Part shown: positions 19,559 to 30,138 of the stretch, piece by piece | Layout of the letters: each line of letters starts with the position of its first letter | How positions within the stretch are numbered: the stretch's first letter is position 1 | Assembly (NCBI GenBank): GCA_026260175.1 | Contig: JAKCWW010000186.1 | Coordinates: 72,450 to 117,172 of the forward strand | Length of the DNA: 44,723 bases | Direction of reading: 5' to 3' | From: Reticulitermes lucifugus | Taxonomy: Eukaryota; Arthropoda; Insecta; Blattodea; Rhinotermitidae | Made by a program: the position numbers and the translations under genes | Notes under the pieces: generated by a model | The model's input: only the letters and a program-made list of their open reading frames with translations | Told to the model about the DNA's origin: nothing | Database searches by the model: none

Positions 19559-19608
19559 TATACTTCTTTACTAGCGTAGTAAAAATCAGCTTCTCATGAA
19601 GGACTCTG
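19559..19608 (-). repeat. Dispersed ~50-bp repeat, inverted copy
   Basis: The reverse complement of 19588-19608 matches 17980-18000 at 20 of 21 bases, and the adjoining part keeps the ctagt.aagaa block. It lies about 1.6 kb from copy 1 in opposite orientation, with the LINE remnant and the satellite between them. Confidence 0.55.
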
Positions 19609-19688
19609 TTCCATGAAGTTAGTTTTCTCTACCTTGTATTGCCCTCTTTCGGCAGAAATATGAAATACAGTGGTGGGCTGTTAATAAA

Positions 19689-19969
19689 AAAGCAAAGTTT
19701 TCCCTATAACAGGCCATGAAGGCCCAAAGGAGGAGTAGAGGTATAGCTCTACTCATTCTTGACCCCTGCGCTAGTTGGGGGTGGGTGGTCAGCACCACGC
19801 CCCGGCCGTTTTACCCCGGGGAAAGACCCGGTACCCATTGTATAGGAGGCTGGGTAGGCCCCAGGGCCGGTCCGGACGTATGCGAAAAATCTCGCCCCCT
19901 CCGGGATTCGATCCCCGGACCGTCTAGCCCGTAGCGAGTCGCTATACCGACGGAGCTATCCCGGCCCCT
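19689..19969 (-). mobile_element. SINE-D, full-length
   Basis: The complete reference copy of SINE-D here. On the minus strand the head has an A-box region at 19964-19941 and a perfect, palindromic B-box arm at 19918-19901 (ccgggattcgatccccgg). The body then runs to a TTATAGGGAAAACTTTGC end. Target duplication tgttaataaa occurs at 19679-19688 and 19970-19979. Related copies lie at 14498, 22947, 31973 and, decayed, 43925. Confidence 0.9.
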
Positions 19970-19979
19970 TGTTAATAAA

Positions 19980-20568
19980 GCCAATCAGAAACAAATGTAT
20001 AAGGCTATATTAGGCCTAACTTTGTCTTGTAGTGCATTAGACCTTTCAGACCGAAGAAATTATTTCGAATTCTTGTGGATCATATCCCCAGAAAGGCAAT
20101 TTTTCAGAGGCCAACCATATGTAGTAACATCAGATTCCTCTGATAAGTCACTAAACTCCTTCTGATACAACCTTTCCACTTTCAAAATCCGAAACAATTC
20201 AGTTACTACGCACGTTTTACGTAATAGTCTAGTTTTTAACGGCGAATGGAGGAGGAAAGAATATACCAGTTGTGTTACTTCATTTTTTCTAACACAAGCT
20301 TTTTTTCTGTGAGAAGGGATCCGAATGTCAGTGTTTAGAAAGTATCATACAAAGAGAACGTAAATGTCGATTGAAGACGAAGTTGACAGAATTTTGCTAA
20401 GTTGGACTGGCTGGTAAAGAAATATCCAGGTAAGAAGGATTTACGCCCGTAATTAGGTAAAGGAAATCGTATTACCGCAATGTTGCTTAAATTACATAAA
20501 ATCGTGATCCGACAAATGTACACTCTTTATTATTTGCTATATAATACAGTCTATATTAAAAATAGTCC
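19980..20568. other. No recognised gene
   Basis: AT-rich spacer. A ccactttcaaaatccgaaac block near 20176 resembles ccattttcgaaatccgaaaa at 29424, so a decayed copy of the ~50-bp dispersed repeat may lie here. Confidence 0.4.
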
Positions 20569-20603
20569 AACATGTTTCGAACTATGTCACTGTTCATCTT
20601 CAG
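20569..20603 (-). repeat. CTGAAGAT-stem-GAAAC module
   Basis: Minus strand: CTGAAGAT, GAAC (20595-20592), a nine-base loop, GTTC (20582-20579), then GAAACATGTT. The order is the same as in the modules at 6136, 15431 and 35721. Confidence 0.45.
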
Positions 20604-21093
20604 GGACTCAATTGTTTATTACACCAGCTATACACGTATGGTACTCATTAAAATATATAAGTTAGGTAGATAAAATGTCGTTAACTGTGTTGAGTTTGCG
20701 GACACTGAAAACAATATTATAATTATTACGTAATTATGTAATCAAGAAAAATGTACGGTAAAAATAACATAAAGTTGCTTAAATTATATTCAAGAATTAT
20801 TTAAAGAGACTCTTAGTACATTCTAAATGCTTTTATCTTGAATGTTGTCAAGGAGGAACAGATAGACCTAAATGTTAAGAAGAGGAGAATCTTAAGCAAA
20901 TGTGTTTTTGGTGATAACTTATAGATATGTAGGCCTATATCTCGGTCTCCAACAAGTTTATATCGAAACTGTTGTACCCGTACTGTGAAGATATATCAGG
21001 CACTCTATGTGAGATCTGAAGTTTCCACAGGGCTGATGTTGGGAATTTTGCTCTTCTGCGATGTTACGCTGTGTAGCGATTACGATAAAATTT
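20604..21093. other. No recognised gene
   Basis: AT-rich spacer up to the LINE 3' side. At 21094-21126 (minus strand) GGTGAAGG...CCTTCGAAACGTC resembles the GAAAC modules, placed immediately downstream of the LINE remnant. Confidence 0.4.
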
Positions 21094-21117
21094 CCAGACG
21101 TTTCGAAGGACGGTAGC

Positions 21118-21590
21118 GCCTTCACCTTTTTCTTTTCCTAGAATCCTCCTGCCGTTTAGGAACTCAAATCTTCATTAGAGTGCTACAAGCGCCCCCCGCC
21201 ATCACCTATTCAAAATCACACAAACCCAGTCCACATGACCACATTGCTTTTCTCTAAGACCAGCTGACCTTCTAAGTGGCCCCTTCCCTTCCGACCACAA
21301 TGATGTACGTTTGTCGTGTTTACATTGCTTACTACATGCCCCGCCAATCTCACCACCTTGACTTGATCATCCAAATAATAACTGGTGAAAAGTACGAAGT
21401 ATAAAATTCTTCATACAGTATTCTCCGTATTGCCTCTACACCTTTAGACTTAGCTACATTATATTTTCCTCAGCATCCTGTTTGTACTCCTATGTGCTTT
21501 TCTTAGAGTGAGAGACAAAGTTTTACATCCATACAAAACAAGAAGTAAAATTATCTTCAAGTTTACGTTTGTAGCATGAATATATGAAGA
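21118..21590 (-). mobile_element. LINE reverse transcriptase C-terminal remnant, minus strand
   Basis: On the minus strand, pieces in changing frames read YGCKTLSLTLRKAHRS, NRMLRKI, VKVVRLAGHVV and, at the end, a decayed tryptophan-containing DRW-like stretch before PKRQEDSRKRK near 21155-21120. This is the same tail as at 14200 and overlaps the type at 18229. Several frameshifts and stops are present. SINE-A inserted just beyond its 5' side. Confidence 0.65.
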
Positions 21591-21633
21591 TTTCTCTATT
21601 TTATTCAGTTGTATACCCTGTTTTGTTATAATG

Positions 21634-21902
21634 TTTTTACTTTTTTATGTCCATGGCGCAACAGCCCCTAGTGGGCCAGGTCCTCCTCATTATGGAGGCT
21701 TCACCATCACACTCAGACACACCACACTTGGTAAGACTCCTCTGGACGAGTGCTCAGCCCGACGCAGAGACCTCTACCAAACAACACACAACACTCACAA
21801 GAGACACACATCTATGCCCTCGGCGGTATTCGAACCCCGCAATAGCAGCAAGCGAGCGGCCGCAGACCTACGCCTTGGACCGCGTGGGCACTGGGATCGG
21901 CA
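21634..21902 (-). mobile_element. SINE-A, full-length
   Basis: Complete copy with a perfect 13-bp target duplication ttttgttataatg at 21621-21633 and 21903-21915. On the minus strand the head begins near 21902, the A-box region is at 21898-21879 and the B box at 21839-21824. The body follows and ends in a short A-rich tail (plus strand tttttacttttttatg, 21634-21649). The two long frames here (177 and 88 codons) are SINE shadows. Confidence 0.92.
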
Positions 21903-21915
21903 TTTTGTTATAATG

Positions 21916-22946
21916 GGAGGATTAAAACGCATAATGACTCTTGACTGTATAATATTTAACAGCCTTTATCAGTGGTGGGGGGGAAAGAAATGCAAGTTTG
22001 TTTTTATTTTGACTCTGTCAGTAACTCAGACTATATACAGTCGAATGGTAGGATCCTTGATAATTTGGAAAGGATTTGGAAAGATGCAGCATTTTCCAAC
22101 TGAAGTACTATACCATATTTCCCTGAAGGGGCTGAGAAACCAAGAAAAACTTCAGGATGTCTGATAACCGGCCTAGATTGGAAGAAGACATGTCCCGAAT
22201 ACACGTTTAGAGCTTCACCGTTACAACAAAACATTTTGTTTCCCGTGTAATATAAATTCGGATATGAAATCATGCTACTTTCTTGATGAATTTGCCCGGT
22301 ATATCCATAGTTTATATTCGGTACGACTTGCAACAACAGTGAATGGTACTATATAACAAATGTTTCATTTTGTATTAGCGTCTTGTAATGACAAAATTGT
22401 GGGTTCATCTTATATTTTGTTTGCAGAAAAGAAATACATCTGATAACAAACACGCTGTTTAACGTCATCCATCCTTTCATTGCTCATTCCTTCTTTTCCC
22501 TAGAGACAGCCTCGCCTTTTGTCAGTCCCCACCTACAAATTAATTAATGTGTTGGTTTATAGGCGTCTCGCTTTTAAAATAAAGTTACGACACTAAGATA
22601 TACAACATGGTCGTAAATAATACGAGGCTGTAAACGTTTCCTTTGACAAGAATGAAACTTCATGACAATCCTTGATAACAGCTCCTCTGGTACGTCTACA
22701 GACGTTAGAATCGTTTAAAAAAATGGTCATGGCGAGGTATTGAGTGATGGGGTCGGGGTTAGGGAGTATGTGAATTCGGGCGTGCAATATTAGACATTGG
22801 ACAGGCTCAGCGATAACCCGTGCGTGTCACAATGTCGTCTTCGTAGTTATTGCCTTGACAGTCTAAGATCTCCCATTTTTGTTTATAGTTTTTTACGTAT
22901 GAATATATAAATTTCGCATTCTTTCTGTTCAGATACGTTGATAAGA
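21916..22946. other. No recognised gene
   Basis: Unique-looking spacer with short frames only. Nothing recognised. Confidence 0.45.
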
Positions 22947-23215
22947 AGGTAATGTTCACCCTAGAACAGGCCATGAAGACTCAGAGGGGGAGTAAAGGTA
23001 TAGCTCTACTCTTTCTTTAACCTTAATGCTAGATGGGTTGTGTGGTTAACGCGACGCCCCAGCCGCTTTACCCCGGTACCCATTTTACAAGAGGCTGGGT
23101 GGGCCCCAGAGCCGGTCTGGATGGGTGAGCAAAATCTCGCCCCCACCGGGATATGAGACCCGGACCGTCCATTCCATAGCGAGTCGCTATACCGACTACG
23201 CTACCCCTTCCCGGT
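22947..23215 (-). mobile_element. SINE-D, nearly full-length, decayed B box
   Basis: Matches the copy at 19689 along most of its length, including tatagctctactctt and gcgagtcgctataccgac. The B-box region reads gggatatgagacccgg (23148-23163) instead of gggattcgatccccgg, and a short segment around the ccccggggaaagac block is deleted. I could not fix a target duplication. Confidence 0.85.
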
Positions 23216-24107
23216 ACTTCAATCGTAACTGCAAATTAAATTCCCTTCACTGCCTGTATTGCATTCCACAACGAACAGCGCTCACCTCCATCTAGCACAG
23301 AGGCTGAGAAAGAATGGGTCCATACACTCTCCTCCCCATATGCCTTCATGATGTGCACAGGCACAGTTTTACCTGGTTGATAATTTTCCGCATTCAAGGG
23401 ACTTTTCACGGGAAGAGTACTGTCACTGCGTATAAAATTATGCGCTGTGCGTGGCAGAGTACGGCGTTTTTTTGTCCTGACGCACGGTTAATAACTTACT
23501 GCTGTGCTGTCCCATTCCCTTTAATGTCTGTGTGCATCGTGGCTTGGTCCGCAGTCAGCTGAGTGGGGCAGCTTGTGTGCATCCGGCTTTTTATTATAGC
23601 ATTAAGTATGACGTAGGTCAGCACTCATTAAGTGCATCAATTGGAGTTCATCCTGCTATCGCTTAAACACGGGTGCAAGGATCGCAGCTCAAACTTGTCA
23701 TAGGTCAAGATGTAGGTCATTCCATCACTCCACCCGGTCAGATGTCATAACAAGAGTCATCTCACACATCAAATACAGTATGGTTTTTGAAAGAACGCAG
23801 GTCTGTATCGCTGTACTCGGCTATGCTAGGCTATATACTGGTCAACCTAAAAACATTTAGTTCTTGCATAGGCAGTACGTCGAAGGTGGATCTTTTTGCG
23901 TGCCAGGTGGGCTGTAACATGACGATCCGCGCCTGCGCAATGCCCTTCAGCCCTTGAGTTTCAGAAACTCCCTTAATCACATCTGTCACCTTCTTTCTTA
24001 TCGTAGCCATATTACCGTCTCCACGCCGAACACGTGGAGATGAATGCTGCGTCTCCGGAAGGAATTTCAGAACACGCTTCCTCTTCTAATTGGTATAGTT
24101 CACAGTA
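23216..24107. other. No recognised gene
   Basis: Spacer with higher GC content in places. An 82-codon plus frame at 23314-23562 has no recognised motif. An 8-bp-arm inverted repeat (tctccacg...cgtggaga) lies near 24015-24037. Confidence 0.4.
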
Positions 24108-24381
24108 AAAAAAGTAAAGCAATCCCTATTCAGGCCTGGACAGGCCCTGAGGGTTCCAGGAGTTTGAGGCTCCCAGTTTTCAAGACAATCGGCACATGAA
24201 GGTGGTAAGGTTGTCAGCCATACGCACCGGCCGCATTTATCCCCCAACAAATATTCCTGGTACTTATTTCTGTTAGAGGCTGAGTCGACCGCAGGACCAT
24301 AGTGCGGCCGGAAGGATTATGTGAATGAAAAATTCCAATGACAATCGGGAATCGAACCCGCGACCCTCCGGCGCCCGTAGG
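24108..24381 (-). mobile_element. SINE-C, 5'-truncated
   Basis: The minus-strand copy keeps the B box (24360-24346, CGGGTTCGATTCCCG) and the whole body, but the sequence stops before the A box, giving a truncated head. Target duplication tcacagta at 24100-24107 and 24382-24389. This copy shows the stretch that is hidden by N in the copy at 12613. The 98-codon plus frame starting at 24338 begins inside it and is not a gene. Confidence 0.88.
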
Positions 24382-24389
24382 TCACAGTA

Positions 24390-25414
24390 CTAACAATAAA
24401 AACGTTTACTCCTCAGCTAGCAGTGCTGTGCGACCACGGTGTTATCGCACCGACTCTCGCAACAAACGTTTTCCAACAGTATTCCACACCATGTCCACTC
24501 GTTCCCGTGTTCCGCAAATCCTCCCACACATTCTTCCTCCCCGCTCCACTTTTCCCAGCGTCTGTGGCCGCATAGCTGAGTTCCGAACTGTACTCGTATC
24601 TGCCTGTTTGGAAGTTACGTTTATTTCAAGGTAGAGCACTGGTAGACGTATGTGCAAACTGCAGGTTATCTACGGAGGACAGGCAATCTCTCCTTCCACC
24701 CTGTCCTTCATTAACCGCATTAGGTCTTCTATAGAGCAGGGAAACAAAGACTGTACGATGTCATCGTACTGGAATGTCGGGAACGGATATGGTACTGCAG
24801 GACAGGGATAACCAGACTTTAAGCGAGAGAGACCCTGAACACTGCAAGGCATATCTGCCATGAAATAGCATTACAAATGGTCGCGCCGCAGCAGTGGAAA
24901 AAGTCCGTAGGGTTAGCCCTGGAATGACACGTGGGAGGAATCTGACCAGCAACTACAATAGATTCTGTGCGACTGGATTTACGAGTGCCATGGTATTTCA
25001 TGAGAGGTGTACATGTCCAAGATATATCAAACTATTTTGTTTCTGTGTGTTCTAGCGAAACAGGAAACAGGAAACATATATATATATATATATATAGGCC
25101 AACATATAGCCGATTATATAACGCAATCCACGAAACGGCTATATGTCTTTCATGAAGTTTCTTTTTCAGTCAGTTGTAAAGTGGCTGGTTGTATTATCAA
25201 AAGGGTATTTTAGAAGCAGTACATTATTTTTAACGTGTATTGACTTTTCTTTCAAATTAATCTTTTTATTTCTCTTTACAATTGATTTTTGAGGCCGATA
25301 GCAGTTTGCATTTTGTGTACCATGAATGAAATGAACTAACAGGACAATGTCAATTTCCATCATCAGCAAAAATGTTGTGTCGGTGGCCCTACGATAAAAA
25401 AGGACAGGCAATGT
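24390..25414. other. No recognised gene; possible minus-strand exon
   Basis: On the minus strand, 24794-24674 is open (for example FPTFQYDDIVQSLFPCSIED) between an acceptor-like cctgtcctgcag and a donor-like GTAGAT. I do not recognise the peptide and see no partner exons that prove a gene. A TA run lies at 25076-25095. Confidence 0.3.
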
Positions 25415-25945
25415 ACGTATAAACGTAACATTGAGGCGCGTTCGCTTAACCATTGTTGCCCTGGAAAAGCAATAAGTATTACTTATTCTCAGTGTCTGTT
25501 TGTAGCCTTATTTGTCCAGCATGCAATGTGCATGCGCCGTATTATATTGTCACATGTGGCCTGTCTGGATCTACTATACTATTCCACATTATATCATAAA
25601 TAGCATGTTTTCGGAAAAATTTATTGAACAGAAAATGTGTGTTTTCATTTTCTCTACAAGTCTAGTCTGAAACATTTATCATTCTAAGAAGTATTCAGCG
25701 AGATATTATCATAAATGTACATAGGTCTTCATGTAAAGTACCCGTTATTCTTGTCAGATTTTAATGAAACTTGAATTTTCTCGACAGAGTTTCGAAAAAT
25801 ACTCACATATAAAATTTCATGAAAATCCGTCCAGTAGGAGCCGAGATTTTTCATGCAGACTGACGGCAGGACGGACAGATATGACGAAGCTAATAGCCGC
25901 TTTTCGCAATTTTGTGAAGGCGCCCAAAAAAAAAGAAAAATAAAA
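25415..25945 (-). repeat. ~530-bp dispersed repeat X, inverted copy
   Basis: Aligns along its length with the reverse complement of 29606-30138. Shared blocks include accattgttgcc, gcatgcgccgtatta, aaaatgtgtgtttt, aagtacccgttat, ttttctcgacaga and gacgaagct. The minus-strand translation reads HEILYVSIFRNSVEKIQVSL. Shorter relatives are at 31740-31920 and perhaps 42490-42620. I recall this translation from many insect repeats, but no family is assigned here. Confidence 0.8.
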
Positions 25946-27157
25946 CATATTCGACAAGTTGTTAACACGAAGTAGGTCTATTAGGATTCCCCCCCCCTCC
26001 CGCAAGAACTAAAACATCACCATAGAGGAAGAGGACAGGAAGATCCCTAAGAGGGTTCACAGGGTATTCGTAGGAATATTCTGGTGTGTAATTATATTAA
26101 CAAGCCAAGTAGGCAAACCACCGTGATTGGTGACTCCGGCGATGACTCATGTGGTTGTGATGACACTTTCAAACTTTATCTGACTTTTTTAAAAAATTAC
26201 CAGACGTACTCTAGTTGAGGTTTCCAGGGCAAGTTTGAGGTAATGAAACGTGACATCTAAAGAACGGAAGTAAGTATGGGCTGTTCATGGTGCAATGCAA
26301 TGTAGAAGTGATGTAGACTGATGCCGGGGGGCCTAGTGGTGGCACTGCAGTGAAAATACGTAGCAGGAACTGTAGTTCTGTGATTGCAAATCAACTCGTA
26401 ATTCCAAAATTCTGCTTTACCGATGCCATCACATTTTGACATACTTTTCATCCATCGACAGTACAGTTGAGCTTAGGTACTGCTGCAACTGGTAACAGTT
26501 ATTTGTGAACGTGTGTGAACAGCGAATTTTGCGCTGCTGATGAATATCATTCGTGCAGCACAAATAATAACATTCCCTGATCAGATAAATGCTAATTACA
26601 CTTGTGTTTATAAAGTTAATATCTTAGGTAATGAAAATTATATCTTTTCGGCTTTTAATAACATATTATGGTAGGCATTTTTCTGTGTATAAACAATGGC
26701 AGCAATAAATATAGCAATACTTTACAAGTGACCATTCTAGTCCTCTAAAACACTGTGCTTATTACATAAATTCGCAAGACGCAAGAATAAATTTCCTTCT
26801 TGACACTCTCATTCTTTTAGCTTGCAGCCTTCATACACGTCTAAAAATAGTTTTCAGCCAGTATTCAAATATGAGGTGTATATGCCGTCCGGTCATTACG
26901 TAGGGGCCAATCTCAGTCAGACAAGAACCCACTTCATTATACTCGACCACAGCAGTGAAGCGTGTTCCTGGATATGATAAGAATGCCTTGGCTACTGCCA
27001 GGACTGCACTAGAGGCGACAGCTGCAAGCAAGATAATGGGGTAACCACTGAAGTGGCACAAACTGCGAAATGTGTCACTTAATGAGTTGATTGCATGAAA
27101 ATGATGAGAATAATATTTGGACCCAAGACAACTGCAGCAACGGGAAGATGGTCTAAG
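25946..27157. other. No recognised gene
   Basis: Contains a C run near 25987. A minus-strand frame covers 27193-26831, and its last ~97 codons follow an acceptor-like cttcccgttgctgcag (minus strand). They include a hydrophobic segment (YPIILLAAVASSAVLAVAKA). I do not recognise the family. It could be a terminal exon, a pseudogene piece or a chance frame. Confidence 0.35.
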
Positions 27158-27320
27158 GCAGAGGTGCACAAATCCCGGGCGCCACGTCACCATGGTGACT
27201 AAATTTTGTACGGTCGCGCCTAATATTTTTGGGCCCTCTGTATGTAACTTGCTTTATGTCACCATTCGGACTCCTAAAATCTTGAGGTGGCTGCTAGATT
27301 TCTGGGAAACTTGTGCACTC
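27158..27320 (+). repeat. Possible dispersed repeat with hAT-like end
   Basis: Begins cagaggtgcacaaatc, which resembles the CAGNGGTG start of many hAT terminal repeats. It carries a perfect 14-bp palindrome gtcaccatggtgac (27186-27199) and a plus frame reading TKFCTVAPNIFGPSV that I recall from cockroach interspersed repeats. There is no second copy here and no matching opposite end was found. Confidence 0.35.
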
Positions 27321-29172
27321 AAAGTGCTCAAAACTTGTGCAGTGGAAAGATACATGGTACTGGATTGTGCACTCATGTTCTAATGTTACCTAACCAATAA
27401 CTTCGTGCTTTTTATTCTTCAGAGTGATGAAACCAAGAAGTGAGATGGGCGGGTCTTGTAGCACGAAAGACAGCATTTGACAATGCACACAGAATTTTAT
27501 AAAAACCCGAACGAAACAGGCTAGTTGGAAGGATAATAATTTTCTTATTAAAATGTTCCTTACAGTAAAGGCCTGAGGATGTGTACTGGATTCAAGTGGC
27601 TCAGGACTGGGTTCAAGGGCGGGCTTTGTTTGAACACAGGAATGAACTTTGTGGTCCGATAAAAGGAGTGTAATTACTTTATCAGCTGAATTATTATCAG
27701 TTCGCCATGAAGGCCTGTGATCCCTGTAGGGACAGTTACATAGTTTATTGATACTGAACGAGAGTCAGAGATAAAGCGCTTAGTGTCAGTGTTAAGGAAG
27801 CCAGCAAGAAACGTGAGTGGTTGGTTGTGGAAGAATAAACAACCGATTTTGCCAGCACTCTGTACAAACGTTGTAACCCTGTCACTCTCAATGCCCGGCG
27901 TTTAACGTAACATTCATACGTAGATAAGTGCAGGCAAGGTTACGCCTCAGCTACGTATTTTCAGACTTAAATTCGGGACATGCATATGTAATCTAAAAGC
28001 GTAGACGACAAAAATAATGTGTTATCTTTAAATGCATAAATTGTCAAAATACGTGTTTAGAATATAATTCTTTTCTTTTCAGAATCTTGAGTATTTTATA
28101 CGAAATGAGTAGCAGGTTCCCTTGTGTCTGTTAGGTAGCTGACATCACTTTGACGAACGCAGCAACAAGCACCATTAATTATGTGACAGGTATGAATATT
28201 GATGTTTACCACAACTAATAATAATTAGAAGTTCGTGATGCCGTAAAGTAACATCCTCACGTGCAATTTAATTTTTACTACGTATTCGTTTTGTAACATA
28301 TTCCAGCCCTGTCCTGATCTATGGCATGCCTGCTACCACTTGCTGGTCTCAGTGTTGCGAATTGCTCAACTACCCTTTAGACCTGCAATGCCGTTTCGAT
28401 ATGAAGCCCACTATCGAGAAGTGGAAGAGGGGTTACATCAGGTGATCATGGTGGCTGTAATTGGGCCACCACAATCGTACATTTTGGCAGATTTGTACAC
28501 ATATTACTCGACAAGGGTTAAGCGAGCAAATATACGTTATTACGGCTAATGTGTGCGTATCAGCGTGGGGTTTACATTCGTAATTTTAATAAAAATATTA
28601 CAATATGTGAAGATTATAATTATTCTTATATGTTCACAGAAGCGTGTAGGACCTCAGAGGAACATTTTTGGGATCCTACTGTTAACCTGTGAGATCCGCG
28701 AGGATTGCAGCAAAATTGTCGTCCTCACACACAACTGACTTGTATGAAAGAGAAAAATGCGTATCGCTGCCAACAGAATTAGCAAGCATTCAGTAAAACA
28801 GTACGCAGTAAATTTATTAAAACTGTGAAAAATGTATTAATGCATATACGTATGAAGTATATATGATAGCAAATAATAAATACTGCGTCTGGAATTTTGC
28901 TTGGTAATCGCACGCAGGTATGGATTCCCGATATAAATGTTATAAAATCCACATTTGCAAGGTCGTGCTGATTGGTCTCTCTGTTACATGTCTGAAACTA
29001 AACATTGTTCATAGACCCAAGATTTAGCAGTATCACTCGACTTCAGACATATTAAGGACATAGATAAGAGCCTGAAAGATACGTGTCATCGCGGTCGTTT
29101 CCGTTGTAGCTTATGACGTATGTTAATAGATAACTTGAGAAACTGCGCGTTAGAGAAATGGTAAAGAAACCA

Positions 29173-29209
<37 letters not shown>

Positions 29210-29382
29210 GAGAGGTTAATGGTTTGGAAACTGTGTTGCCAATACAATTAAGAGAAGGAAATACCCGTTTTAATTCGTTAACAGAGAAGCCAAGTCTGGG
29301 ATAATTGCACGAAATTTAATGAAGTTCAAAAACGTTCGCATAAGAAATTCAACAAATAACAAATGCCATGGTTCGCAGTCAT
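27321..29382. other. No recognised gene; exon-like plus-strand frame
   Basis: A plus frame is open from a tgtaacatattccag acceptor-like site (28306) to a stop at 28549, reading for example LPFRPAMPFRYEAHYREVEE. I cannot assign it. A strong acceptor-like aattcttttcttttcag ends near 28081 but leads only to a short frame. A TA run lies at 29174-29207. Confidence 0.35.
29174..29207. repeat. TA microsatellite
   Basis: Uninterrupted TA run of about 17 units. Confidence 0.95.
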
Positions 29383-29436
29383 TGAGTAGCTGGTAGTTGC
29401 TGACCTAGTTAAGAAATTCTTCACCATTTTCGAAAT
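29383..29436 (+). repeat. Dispersed ~50-bp repeat, copy 3
   Basis: attgagtagctggtagttgc followed by ctagttaagaaattcttc aligns with 17980-18030 and 32354-32410. It precedes repeat X by about 170 bp. Copy 4 also lies close to the third X copy, so the two may belong to one larger element. Confidence 0.45.
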
Positions 29437-29605
29437 CCGAAAACTCATTACTGTTAATAACACTTAGTTAGACTCTCAGATGCAACTTATAATAAGTGTA
29501 CTGACGAATTATTTAGTTATCCATACTGCATCTTTTTCGAGGTAGGTTGGATGTACAAAGCTGGCTTCATCTTCTGACAACATCGTATTTCTTCCAAACC
29601 TTACT

Positions 29606-30138
29606 AAATTATATTTGCGTTTTTTAGGCGCCTTTGCAAAATCGCGAAAAGCGACTAGCAGCTTCGTCATGTCTGTCTGTCTGTGTGTCTGTCCGTCCGC
29701 ATAGAACAACTCGGCTCCCACTGGACATATTTTCATGAAATTTGATATTTGGGTATTTTTCGAAAGTCTGTCGAGAAAATTGAAGTTTCATTAAAGTCTT
29801 ACAAGATAACGGGTACTTTATGTGAAGGACTAAGTACATTTATGACAATGTCTCGATGAATTCTTCCTAGAGTGAGAAGTGTTTCAAAGTTGTAGAGAAA
29901 ATCAAAACACACATTTTATGTTCGACAACTTTTCCCCAAAAATCGTGCCGTTTGTGAGATAATGTGGAAAAATACTGCACAGACGGAGGGGCCCCAGATA
30001 ACAATGTAATACGGCGCATGCGCTTTGAATGCTGGATAACTAAGGCTAGAAACATACACACTGAATATGTAGTAATACGTACTGCTTTTCCATGGCAACA
30101 ATGGTTGAATGAAAGCGCCTCAATATTACATTAATCGC
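29606..30138 (+). repeat. ~530-bp dispersed repeat X, plus-oriented copy
   Basis: Full-length partner of the inverted copy at 25415-25945, about 3.7 kb away. It contains a CTGT/CCGT simple repeat at about 29669-29700 and the block actggacatattttcatgaa. Minus-strand frames of 60-75 codons inside it are shadows. Confidence 0.8.

Noticed and set aside
21631..22164. 177-codon plus frame as a gene
   Set aside because: It begins in the tail of SINE-A and runs antisense through its body and head.
26831..27193. 120-codon minus-strand frame as a complete membrane protein
   Set aside because: The start codon may lie in a repeat, only one hydrophobic segment is present, and I know no family match. It is kept only as a possible exon.
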